Positions 9,036 through 16,366 of a stretch of DNA of 64,000 bases are shown here, piece by piece. A model generated the notes under the pieces. That model was not told the DNA's origin and made no database searches. It was given only the letters and a program-made list of their open reading frames with translations. The DNA is from Desulfobulbaceae bacterium. GTDB taxonomy: Bacteria; Desulfobacterota; Desulfobulbia; Desulfobulbales; Desulfocapsaceae. How positions within the stretch are numbered: position 1 is the first letter of the stretch; each line of letters begins with the position of its first letter. The stretch spans positions 1 through 64,000 of the forward strand of contig JAGXHG010000036.1 of the NCBI GenBank assembly GCA_024636345.1, given 5' to 3'. A program made the position numbers and the translations under genes.

Positions 9036-10558
9036 TTATGGATGAACTTGATTTCAGCGAAAGGGCGACGCTCCTGGTCGTCGACGACACGCCGGAAAAC
9101 CTGACCCTGATGAGCGGTCTGCTCAAAGACGACTATAAGGTGAAGGTTGCCAATAATGGCGAGAAGGCGCTGCAGATCGCGGCTTCAGACTCGCCGCCGA
9201 ACCTGATCCTGCTCGACATCATGATGCCCGGCATGGACGGCTACGAGGTGTGCCGGAAACTCAAAGGCGACCCTGCCACTGCAGATATTCCGGTGATCTT
9301 TCTCACCGCCAGGTCTGATATGGAGGACGAACAGAAAGGGCTGGAACTCGGTGCGGTCGACTACATCATCAAGCCGATCAGCCCGCCCATTGTCAAGGCG
9401 CGCATAAAGAACCATCTGGCCCTGAAGGCCCTGGCAGAATCCCTGCGGGATCAGAATGCCTTTCTTGAGCTCGAGGTGGCCAAGCGCACGACCGAACTGG
9501 TCGTCGCCAGGGATGAGGCGGAAAAGAGAAAAGAAAGGGCTGAAGACGCCCTTGCCGAAACAATAGAGCTAAAAGAGCAACTGGAAGCGGAGCGGGGTTA
9601 TCTGCAAGAAGAGATCAAACTGGAATACAATCATAAGAATATTATCGGTCAAAGTGACAGCCTCAAATATGTGCTCTATAAGGTTGAACAGATTGCCGTA
9701 AGCGATACCACCGTATTGATTCTAGGTGAGACAGGAACCGGCAAAGAGCTGGCCGCCAGGGCTATTCACGACTTGAGTCTGCGCAAAGGTCGGACTCTGG
9801 TAAAGGTAAATTGCGCCTCACTTTCCGCCAACCTCATCGAAAGCGAATTGTTCGGTCATGAAAAAGGGGCCTTCACCGGTTCTCAGTCCCGACATCTTGG
9901 ACGATTTGAGGTCGCCAACGGCGCGACCCTGTTTCTGGATGAAATCGGCGAATTACCGCTGGAACTGCAGGCAAAGCTGCTCAGAGTGCTTCAGGAAGGC
10001 GAGTTTGAGCGGTTGGGCAGCTCTCACACCATAAAAGTTGATACCCGAATTGTCGCTGCCACCAATCGTAATCTGGAGGAGGAAGTCCGTAAAGGCCGTT
10101 TCCGTGAAGACCTCTGGTACCGGTTAAATATTTTCCCGATTACCATGCCGCCGCTCCGGGAGCGCATGGATGACATCCCGCTTCTTGTCGATTCTTTCGT
10201 CAAAAAGATTGCCAGACGCTTGGGCAAGACCATTGAAATTATTCCGGTGACTGTAATGGAGGCGTTACAAGAGTATCCCTGGCCTGGAAATGTTAGGGAG
10301 CTGGAAAATGTCCTTGAACGGGCGGTGATCAACTCGTCGGGTCCCAAGCTGCGTCTGGTTGATGAACTTAAAAAACCGTTCCACGACTTATCTACAAGCA
10401 CTAAGACTCTGGAGGCGGTGGAGCGAGACTATATCCTGCGGGTGCTTGAGCAGACCAAGTGGAAGGTAAGCGGAAAAAACAGTGCAGCTGAAATTCTAGA
10501 CCTCGACCGCAGCACCCTGCGTGCCCGTATGGTTAAACTCAATATCCAGAAACCGTAG
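9032..10558 (+). CDS. Sigma54-dependent response regulator, receiver-AAA+-FIS HTH
   Basis: 508 aa. The receiver domain (about 12-130) has acidic pair D18 D19, phospho-acceptor D62 in LLDIMMPGMDG, T in FLTARS and K in IIKPIS. A coiled-coil linker leads to the AAA+ module: Walker A GETGTGKE (232-239), GAFTG (279-283) and TLFLDEIGE. The FIS-type HTH is [16 protein letters not shown]. It overlaps the kinase/Hpt gene by 4 nt and is its natural partner. From about residue 180 onward it is highly similar to the activator at 2750, while the receiver half resembles the G+C-rich kinase block, which suggests a chimeric origin. Shared HTH residues imply shared DNA targets. Confidence 0.92.
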   Translation: MIMDELDFSERATLLVVDDTPENLTLMSGLLKDDYKVKVANNGEKALQIAASDSPPNLILLDIMMPGMDGYEVCRKLKGDPATADIPVIFLTARSDMEDEQKGLELGAVDYIIKPISPPIVKARIKNHLALKALAESLRDQNAFLELEVAKRTTELVVARDEAEKRKERAEDALAETIELKEQLEAERGYLQEEIKLEYNHKNIIGQSDSLKYVLYKVEQIAVSDTTVLILGETGTGKELAARAIHDLSLRKGRTLVKVNCASLSANLIESELFGHEKGAFTGSQSRHLGRFEVANGATLFLDEIGELPLELQAKLLRVLQEGEFERLGSSHTIKVDTRIVAATNRNLEEEVRKGRFREDLWYRLNIFPITMPPLRERMDDIPLLVDSFVKKIARRLGKTIEIIPVTVMEALQEYPWPGNVRELENVLERAVINSSGPKLRLVDELKKPFHDLSTSTKTLEAVERDYILRVLEQTKWKVSGKNSAAEILDLDRSTLRARMVKLNIQKP

Positions 10559-10634
10559 AATTCCATCTTCAATTTACAAGGCGTGAGCGGTGTGTGTCGC
10601 TGTAAAAATTCGTCTATGCCAGATGAGAAAGAAT

Positions 10635-10662
10635 GCCCCATCCCGTTTGCACGGGATGGGGC
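10635..10662. terminator. Bidirectional-looking intrinsic terminator
   Basis: An 11-bp perfect stem (GCCCCATCCCG / CGGGATGGGGC) with a 6-nt loop is followed by GTTCTTT on plus and CATTCTTT on minus. It sits between the convergent ends of the receiver activator (10558) and the outer-membrane protein (10704). Confidence 0.75.
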
Positions 10663-10703
10663 GTTCTTTGGATAATATGTTTTCTTTTGTTCTTTTCTCT
10701 TGC

Positions 10704-11663
10704 CTAAAACTGGAAGCGCAAGCCTACGCCCAGGCGAGTCGCTTTACTGGCAATCAGATCATCAGCTTCGCAACGTCCTTCGACAAAGAGTGAGGTTCTC
10801 ATCTTTCCCGGTTTCTCATAGATGAGATATCCCATATTGACAATCAGATCAATATTGTCATCCTCTCCGGTCCAGAAACCGACGCCGGCACCAACGAACA
10901 TCTTCTCCGTCAAATAGTAATTCAACAGGGCATCAGCCGTGAAGGCGCTGCCGCCATCATACCCACCAATACGGGCAAAACCACCGACAAGGCCCATTGC
11001 GTAGAGATTTTCAGTTAATGGAAGCTCATAACCAACGCGGGCAAAGACGTAGCTGGCAGGATCAAACTGATGGGCAAGACCGACATCGGCCACTGGTCCA
11101 CCCTTATGCTGATCCACTGCTACTTCTTGGACAATTTCGGTAGAGTTTGATTGGTCGCCTTTATTGTCAATTACCACCGGAGCAACAGGAACGACAGGTT
11201 CGGGGATCCTGCTGATATTCCTTAAACTCAAATTGCCGCAGATAGCGGGAACAATAAACTCGTAACGCTGTCCGTTTTGGTCTATGGAAAAACTGTAGGC
11301 ATCAAAGGACGCCTTACCACCCCAGGTTACATCCTTGAGTACGGAAACCGGACCGGAACTCTTTTTACGGAAAAGCATCCAGCCAAATTGCTCCCCTGGA
11401 GCAACTTCGATGAATTCAACTTTTGCCGCCGGAAACTGGGCCATAAAATCTGGAAACAGTTCTGGATAACCTGATTTAGTAAACCCGGTCTGGATATCAG
11501 TGTTGTGATTTTTAACCATGGTCCGCAGGTCTGCCTCAGAGGTTATGGGCGGACGATAGAAGGGATGAACCCCAAGACGTTTGAGCGTTACGGCGGCAAA
11601 GGACGAGGACGCGCACGTCATAATCAGGCAGACACCTACTAGCATCAACAATTTCTTCTTCAT
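10704..11663 (-). CDS. Outer-membrane beta-barrel protein with an N-terminal periplasmic domain
   Basis: About 319 aa from the ATG at 11663 (MKKKLLMLVGVCLIMTC, a clear signal peptide with an AAGGA upstream; two ATGs further up add a charged extension). Residues about 25-150 are an unassigned soluble region. A proline/valine linker (PEPVVPVAPVVI) and an acidic stretch follow. The last 110 residues alternate in beta-barrel fashion (FARVGYELPLTENLYAMGL, MFVGAGVGFWTG) and end in LGVGLRFQF with a terminal Phe, the usual BAM recognition signal. Function unknown. It is the last gene of the minus-strand stress cluster, just before the terminator. Confidence 0.72.
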   Translation of the reverse strand: MKKKLLMLVGVCLIMTCASSSFAAVTLKRLGVHPFYRPPITSEADLRTMVKNHNTDIQTGFTKSGYPELFPDFMAQFPAAKVEFIEVAPGEQFGWMLFRKKSSGPVSVLKDVTWGGKASFDAYSFSIDQNGQRYEFIVPAICGNLSLRNISRIPEPVVPVAPVVIDNKGDQSNSTEIVQEVAVDQHKGGPVADVGLAHQFDPASYVFARVGYELPLTENLYAMGLVGGFARIGGYDGGSAFTADALLNYYLTEKMFVGAGVGFWTGEDDNIDLIVNMGYLIYEKPGKMRTSLFVEGRCEADDLIASKATRLGVGLRFQF

Positions 11664-11750
11664 TTTCTCTTTTTCCTTTTTTTCGTACATCTTTTCCATT
11701 CTCCCCTGATGGGGCCGTCGTTTAAATTCACTTATCTAAGATAACTTCCA

Positions 11751-12992
11751 TTAGAATCCCAGAGACAAACCCAGGCCATAATATTCAACCTTGTTATTGT
11801 AAAACTGGCCGTACGGATCAAAGCCTTTGTACCACTCGGCCATGAGGATCAGTCGACGCTGTCCAGGGTTGGGATTACCGAACTCGAGGCCAACCTTGAC
11901 GCTGGTATCGTTGGTCCATTCATGCTCCTCCAGATTTTTTATGTCCACCCCGGCAATCGGTCTGCCGTTCCACAGCAGCGGTGTGCTGCCGCGATACTCG
12001 ATCCCCCAGTGGGCGCTCAGCGGCTTGAGATCATTCGGTTCCTTATGGATAATGTATTCACCACCGCCGTACACTCGGAATTCTCGCCATTCGTAGGAAT
12101 AGATGAGTTCGGTGGCTTCGTAACTGAGGTTGATCCGATCCGGAGGATTTACGCCCAGCAGGAATTCATCCCCCAGGTGTGAGCTCTGATGATAAAGGCG
12201 GAGGCGGAGCGAATTGTCGCCATACCGGTAGGTGGCAGGAATACCGATGGTATAATCTGCGTTGATGAGGTCGGAGGACTCGTTGTCCATATTGAATTGG
12301 GCGAACAGGCCTGCAAGTATGCTCAGTTGCAGGCCGTCCCCCTCGCGAGTGCCGAAGAACCGATAGAGGCCGAAGGTCTCACCGAAGCCGACAGCCGCCA
12401 GGGTGTAGTCCTCTCCTAAAGATCGGAAGTTATCGAGACTGACAAAGAACCGTGACTGTTTGGGGTCAGCAATGAATGCGCGGAACAGGTCGCCCGTTGG
12501 AAATACCATTCCTGCATCGGTTACCCCCATAAAACTGTTTACCGCTTCCGGCATATCTGTATCTGTAGACTTTACTTCAATCGCTACCTCCTGCACTCCG
12601 TCGATAGCGCGCAGTTGCTCGTTGGTTGCCTCAATCGCTACCTCCTGCACTCCGTCGATAGCGCGTAGTTGCTCGTTGGTTGCCTCAATTGTTACCTCCT
12701 GTACCCCGTCGAGGGTGCGCAACTGTTTGTCGGCTGCCTCCCGTCGCATCTGGTCATCTTCAAACAAGGTAATCGTGACAACCCCGTTGACTATCTTTAA
12801 AAGATAGCTGTCTCTCTTCCAAAGCAGGTCCCGCTCAAGGATGGAGGCAATATAGCCGGTCAGAAATTCATCACCTGCCCTGTCGGCAGCTATTGCCAGG
12901 GGAGATTGGAAAAGGAGCATGAGGCCGAGGACGGCGGCGCCCAGGCGAGCGGTTATATAAAGCCAGGTGCTGGTAGGCGTGATCATGGTCAT
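11751..12992 (-). CDS. DUF1207-like outer-membrane protein with an N-terminal BON-like segment
   Basis: 413 aa from the ATG at 12992 (SD AAGGA); the longer reading frame to 13151 crosses an AAA+ remnant and is rejected. Signal peptide at about 10-35 (LGLMLLFQSPLAIAA). Residues about 40-125 are BON-like (SYLLKIVNGVVTITLFEDD) and contain three tandem 18-residue repeats of the EATNEQLRAIDGVQEVAI type. The C-terminal 280 residues match the DUF1207 pattern (PTGDLFRAFIADPKQ, RLRLYHQSSHLGDEF) and end in LGLSLGF, an outer-membrane barrel signature. Role unknown. The BON segment links it to the neighbouring BON genes. Confidence 0.75.
   Translation of the reverse strand: MTMITPTSTWLYITARLGAAVLGLMLLFQSPLAIAADRAGDEFLTGYIASILERDLLWKRDSYLLKIVNGVVTITLFEDDQMRREAADKQLRTLDGVQEVTIEATNEQLRAIDGVQEVAIEATNEQLRAIDGVQEVAIEVKSTDTDMPEAVNSFMGVTDAGMVFPTGDLFRAFIADPKQSRFFVSLDNFRSLGEDYTLAAVGFGETFGLYRFFGTREGDGLQLSILAGLFAQFNMDNESSDLINADYTIGIPATYRYGDNSLRLRLYHQSSHLGDEFLLGVNPPDRINLSYEATELIYSYEWREFRVYGGGEYIIHKEPNDLKPLSAHWGIEYRGSTPLLWNGRPIAGVDIKNLEEHEWTNDTSVKVGLEFGNPNPGQRRLILMAEWYKGFDPYGQFYNNKVEYYGLGLSLGF
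12577..12738 (-). repeat. Three in-frame 54-bp tandem repeats inside the DUF1207-like gene
   Basis: Copies lie at 12577-12630, 12631-12684 and 12685-12738. The first two differ by one base; the third is more diverged. Each encodes 18 residues (EATNEQLRAIDGVQEVAI type). The near identity of two copies indicates a recent in-frame duplication. Confidence 0.85.
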
Positions 12993-13045
12993 TGTGTCCT
13001 TCGTTTGTTTGATATATACGGTCAGGAAAATTGATGGAGTGAGTG

Positions 13046-13300
13046 AACAGAGCAGGGACTTAGACTCGTGAATAGTTGACCGCCCCGCACGGTCCAATCC
13101 CCCAACCGGAATGATGCAGTCAAACCTTCCCGGATATAATTTGTGGCACATACCAGCAGTTTCTTGTTCTGCTGGTCTTTGAGCAAAGGAATTTGTTGGA
13201 AAAACTCGTTGGTAGTGAACTTGTCAATTCGGTCAGCCATATTACGACTGCCTGCGATCTCTTCAGGTTTCACTTTAAACGTACTGGTAAGGACACTCTT
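13046..13300 (-). pseudogene. Decayed fragment of an AAA+ ATPase
   Basis: One minus-strand frame reads KPEEIAGSRNMADR, then LLVCATNYIRE, a typical AAA+ sensor-1 segment (ATN). In the next frame the same DNA gives PGRFDCIIPVGGLDRAGR, matching the second-region-of-homology motif RPGRFDxxIxVxxPDxxGR. The roughly eight residues normally separating ATN from RPGRFD are missing, consistent with a small frame-shifting deletion near 13133. No Walker A or B motif is present and there is no credible start. I read this as the leftover of an ATPase gene between the Lys-rich small gene and the DUF1207-like gene. Confidence 0.6.
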
Positions 13301-13314
13301 TCATCGGTTATTTA

Positions 13315-13512
13315 TTAGTTTTTTTTCACTGCCTTCATGTTTTCTTTCAAGGCCTTTGTCATGTCGTCTTTGCTAACGGTGTTCTCGGATTGAAGTTCAG
13401 GTACAGGCTGTCCTTTGTGTTGGTTTTCAAACATGATATCTTCTTTCTGTTTGTGCATGTCGGAGGATTGTTTTTTACTTTTATCCTTGTCTCTCTTACC
13501 ACCCTGGCCCAT
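13315..13512 (-). CDS. Small lysine-rich hydrophilic protein
   Basis: 65 aa from the ATG at 13512 (MGQGGKRDKDKSKKQSS), which has the SD AAGGAG about 8 nt upstream; the longer frame to 13557 starts upstream of that SD and is not preferred. Highly charged, no hydrophobic segment and no recognised family. It lies in the same-strand series of small stress-type genes downstream of the sigma54-controlled BON lipoprotein. Confidence 0.6.
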   Translation of the reverse strand: MGQGGKRDKDKSKKQSSDMHKQKEDIMFENQHKGQPVPELQSENTVSKDDMTKALKENMKAVKKN

Positions 13513-13703
13513 GGTCTTACTCCTTTCTTTATGGGTACTTTTTAGATTTTTATACAAAACGCCTCCGATGTTGAACCAATTTCAGCGAATCAGCGAACGT
13601 CTTTTTTGGTAGATTGAAGCACATTACAACGAAGGAGAATGAATTCTTCCAATGGCTTTACTCAAGAAGTCAGGTTGAGTTAATCGTAATTATTTGAACG
13701 AGT

Positions 13704-14000
13704 TTAGACATCCTTTTCAAACATAGTGACGGTATCTTTAAGCGCCGCCTGTAATTTAGCCCAGGTACTCTCCACCCCCTCCTTATGTTTTTCCCAAGTA
13801 TCATCGCTGGCCTCACCCAGCTCTTTTAATCTGGTCTTAGTAGCAGCGCTCTTCTGCTCAAGATCGTCAACCAGCTGGGAGTGTTTGATACGTGCATCGG
13901 CCGTAAGGTCCTTCCCCCGGGCCTTGAACGCGGCGAATCTGGCCTCTACAAGTTCAAGCTCGGTCTCTATCTTCTTTCTGTATGCTTCTTTGGTTTTCAT
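13704..14000 (-). CDS. Small alpha-helical coiled-coil protein (sll1863-type stress protein)
   Basis: 98 aa, almost entirely charged heptad-like helix (YRKKIETELELVEARFAAF, KTRLKELGEASDDTWEKHK), without signal peptide or membrane segment. Length and composition resemble sll1863-type stress-response coiled-coil proteins; this family call is from memory of the pattern. The ATG at 14000 has GGAGAT upstream. It is part of the minus-strand run of small genes after the BON lipoprotein. Confidence 0.68.
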   Translation of the reverse strand: MKTKEAYRKKIETELELVEARFAAFKARGKDLTADARIKHSQLVDDLEQKSAATKTRLKELGEASDDTWEKHKEGVESTWAKLQAALKDTVTMFEKDV

Positions 14001-14305
14001 AGTGTATCTCCTTTATCATGTTAATGGGTTGAGGACTCTTCAGGTTTTCTTGAAAAATCCGATTAACTTAACAGTAACGCAGCAGAATACATGTTAAGGA
14101 ATAGAAAATTTTTACTTTTTTTTGACAAGTCTGGTTCAAAAAACAAACATCACCACGATTATAGCCGTCTGTCAACGTGCATAGAGTTGTATGTCCACAT
14201 TCAGGTCATCTATGCAGGGCGGTATGCCCAAGGAGTGATTGTCGTATGCGACGTTATAGGCGCTCGGTCCACTTTCCTGGGTGTAATGGTCGTTCAAGTG
14301 GCCAT
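14001..14305. other. Gene-free stretch inside the stress cluster
   Basis: No convincing gene on either strand. The minus-strand ORF that extends to 14471 is a shadow over the lmo0937-type gene and has no recognisable protein. No strong hairpin with a T-run was found. Confidence 0.4.
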
Positions 14306-14452
14306 TTATAGGCGTCGACCTTGAATGATACGAATTAGAAACATTACGACTGCGACAACCAAGAGGATATGAATAAATCCGCCCATGGTGTACGAACTGA
14401 CTAAACCCAGAAGCCAGAGAACGATCAAGATGACTGCAATTGTTCCGAGCAT
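14306..14452 (-). CDS. lmo0937-family small membrane protein
   Basis: 48 aa: MLGTIAVILIVLWLLGLVSS, then a short Gly-rich turn and a second hydrophobic helix ending in IRIIQGRRL. The two-helix layout is that of lmo0937-family membrane proteins, small general-stress proteins common beside BON and CsbD genes. The SD AAGGAG lies just before the ATG at 14452. The upstream in-frame extension to 14554 has no SD and is not counted. Confidence 0.8.
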   Translation of the reverse strand: MLGTIAVILIVLWLLGLVSSYTMGGFIHILLVVAVVMFLIRIIQGRRL

Positions 14453-14571
14453 TTTTTTCTCCTTTTGCCATGAATTGGTGAATCGAATATAGAGCGGCCC
14501 ACTCTCTGGAACGTTAACCTGCAACGAAAAGTCAGGCTGACGCTCAGGTCCCAAGCTTCTTTATGACAACT

Positions 14572-14616
14572 CCAGCCATGGGCGGGCGGCGGTTGCGAAC
14601 GCCGGCCCATGGCTGG
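14572..14616. terminator. Strong long hairpin after the BON lipoprotein gene
   Basis: A perfect 12-bp outer stem (CCAGCCATGGGC / GCCCATGGCTGG) encloses a second G+C-rich stem. It lies 20 nt past the lipoprotein stop on the minus strand and before the lmo0937-type gene. No T-run follows, so it may stabilise or process the mRNA or act as a partial terminator. Confidence 0.45.
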
Positions 14617-14636
14617 AATGTAGGGGGCATTCAGCG

Positions 14637-14948
14637 TTACTTCAGTTGCATGTCATTTTTGACTGAAGTTACCCCCTTGACCTTACGTGCGACTTCGATC
14701 GCTTGGTTGATATCCGCCTGAGAATTGACGAAACCGCTCAATTGAACGACTCCCTTGAAGGTTTCGACATTGATCTCGCTTGTTTTCAGGGAAGGGGCAT
14801 CGAGTATTGCAGCCTTGACCTTTGTGGTGATAACAGTATCATCGACATATTCTCCGGTTCCTTCGTGCTTAGATGTTGAGGCGCATCCCACGAAAAAGGT
14901 CAACAACATGATTAAGGAAAAAGCGGAAAAAAACTTTGAATGTTTCAT
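14637..14948 (-). CDS. Single-BON-domain lipoprotein
   Basis: 103 aa from the ATG at 14948 (SD GGAGGA 7 nt upstream). The signal peptide ends in the lipobox FVGC, so the mature protein should be lipidated at that Cys. A single BON domain at about residues 35-103 has DDTVITTKVKAAIL, ETFKGVVQLSGFV and VKGVTSVKNDMQLK. By analogy with OsmY and DolP, it probably associates with membranes under envelope stress. It has its own sigma54 promoter and tandem upstream sites matching those of the three-BON gene, and heads a same-strand series of stress-type genes. Confidence 0.9.
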   Translation of the reverse strand: MKHSKFFSAFSLIMLLTFFVGCASTSKHEGTGEYVDDTVITTKVKAAILDAPSLKTSEINVETFKGVVQLSGFVNSQADINQAIEVARKVKGVTSVKNDMQLK

Positions 14949-15120
14949 GGTTAAATCCTCCAAATAAGAAAAAACTCAATATCCCTGGACAGTAAAAGTA
15001 CCAGGAATTCCTGTGATACCCTTTGTTACGTTATCAACTTTCTTATGACCATCAAAAAGATGGTGGCAATAAGGTGTCAAAGGAGAAGAATAATGCCATT
15101 CTTCACTCCTTTTAATTAAA

Positions 15121-15136
15121 GCAATGTCTGTGCCAG
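15121..15136 (-). promoter_or_regulatory. Sigma54 (-24/-12) promoter of the BON lipoprotein gene
   Basis: The minus strand reads CTGGCACAGACATTGC: TGGCAC-N5-TTGC with exact spacing, differing by one base from the element at 2301-2316. The predicted start is near 15110, giving a leader of about 160 nt to the ATG at 14948. Confidence 0.85.
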
Positions 15137-15236
15137 ATTTTTAATGTTCGATGTTTCGTCACCTATCATCCTTATTTTTATGAATAATTAGACAAGAAGG
15201 CATCTGCCGGGCGGATATGCATCGCCATATAAAAAG

Positions 15237-15267
15237 GGTTATATTCGGCCAGTGGTCATATGTAACC
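15237..15267. promoter_or_regulatory. Tandem upstream activator sites, second copy
   Basis: GGTTATATTCGGCC (15237-15250) and GGTCATATGTAACC (15254-15267) again start 17 bp apart, 101 bp upstream of the -24/-12 element. The flanking bases (TTCC..TTGGTGTTG) also resemble those beside 2446. The arrangement matches 2416-2446 closely and argues for one regulon. Confidence 0.7.
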
Positions 15268-15408
15268 ATTTCCAGGCTTCCTTGGTGTTGTGGGATACAA
15301 TGATATATGGGGGATACAGCTTGTTTTGTTCATGTGTAACTTTAATTGTAGCGGTTGAGACCTAATATGACAGTAGTCCTCACTTTTTGGGAGGAGGCGG
15401 AATATCCT

Positions 15409-15436
15409 TTGACATATTCCCTGAAAATACAATATT
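15409..15436 (+). promoter_or_regulatory. Possible sigma70-like promoter of the PhnD/kinase cassette
   Basis: TTGACA at 15409-15414, a 16-bp spacer, then AATATT. The -35 is perfect and the -10 is poor. It lies 58 bp upstream of the ATG at 15494. Confidence 0.35.
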
Positions 15437-15493
15437 AAGTAAGAAGACGTTTTGTTTACACTAAATCGTATCCACAAAGAAAAAAGAGAGAAA

Positions 15494-16366
15494 ATGGACA
15501 CAATGTTTTGTCGTTCGGCAGGTATTTTGGGGATGCTGCTCGTTATCTTTGTATTTATTGTCCCTATGCCTTGTCCGGCACAGGGGACCTTAAATGCGAA
15601 TATCATCAAGTTTGGAATTTTTCCTTATAAATCTCCGAAAACGATTATTGAGATGTATGGCCCCATTGCCACTCATCTTGAAAAAAAACTGGGTAAAAAA
15701 ATCAAGATTTCTTCGACGTTGGATGCCAACAGTTTTCTTGAAAAAGCCAGGGATGGAGAATATGACCTTCTGCTTCTCCCTGCTCTACCGTATTATAAGT
15801 TACGACCCAGTGGATACAGGGTGATCGCTCAAGGGACCCCTTCTTTTTATGGAGGGGCCATTGTCCGCATGGACAGCGAAATCATGAGTGTTGAGCAACT
15901 CAAAGGGAAAAAGGTGGCGGCCATTGGCGACTTTGCCTATGCCGGTTACTACTTTCTTCTGTCCCAACTTGAAGCAAAGGGAGTCAATCCACAAAAGGAA
16001 GTTGAATTCCAGTTTCTCGGCAAAGTGGACACCATTATCTATGGGGTTATTAACAAGAAGTACGATGCTGGCCTGCTTAGGCTGGACGCCCTTGATCTTC
16101 ACGATTTTATTAGAATTCGGGAGCAGGTCAGAATTATTACTCGCTCGCCTGAAATTCCCCAGTTTCCCTTTGTAGTGAAAAACAGCATGGATAAGTCAAC
16201 CATCACCGCCATTCAAGAAACACTTTCCGCTCTTGCTCCGGACAAGCCAGAGGCCTTGGAGATTCTGAAGAGTATGCAGGTTAAAAAAATCGTGGTGGCC
16301 ACGGATGCTGATTATGACCCATTCTTTGAGCAGATCAAGGACACAGATTATTTTGGGACGCCATGA
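15494..16366 (+). CDS. PhnD-like periplasmic substrate-binding protein (first of two)
   Basis: 290 aa from the ATG at 15494 (MDTMFCRSAGILG); a TTG at 15452 would add 14 residues. Signal peptide ends near CPAQG. The fold signature of phosphate/phosphite/phosphonate-type binding proteins is present: FGIFPYKSP, YGPIATHLEKKLGKK, EYDLLLLPALPYYKL and LKGKKVAAIGDF. No PhnC or PhnE transporter gene is nearby. Its stop overlaps the start of a membrane-bound kinase by 4 nt (ATGA), so it probably acts as a ligand-sensing partner of that kinase. The actual ligand cannot be read from the sequence. Confidence 0.85.
   Translation: MDTMFCRSAGILGMLLVIFVFIVPMPCPAQGTLNANIIKFGIFPYKSPKTIIEMYGPIATHLEKKLGKKIKISSTLDANSFLEKARDGEYDLLLLPALPYYKLRPSGYRVIAQGTPSFYGGAIVRMDSEIMSVEQLKGKKVAAIGDFAYAGYYFLLSQLEAKGVNPQKEVEFQFLGKVDTIIYGVINKKYDAGLLRLDALDLHDFIRIREQVRIITRSPEIPQFPFVVKNSMDKSTITAIQETLSALAPDKPEALEILKSMQVKKIVVATDADYDPFFEQIKDTDYFGTP

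Noticed and set aside
12577-12738. CRISPR-like direct repeats
   Set aside because: There are no spacers; the units abut, keep the reading frame and encode protein repeats.
13022-13151. N-terminal extension of the DUF1207-like protein to 13151
   Set aside because: The extension translates an AAA+ remnant. A signal peptide and SD support the start at 12992.
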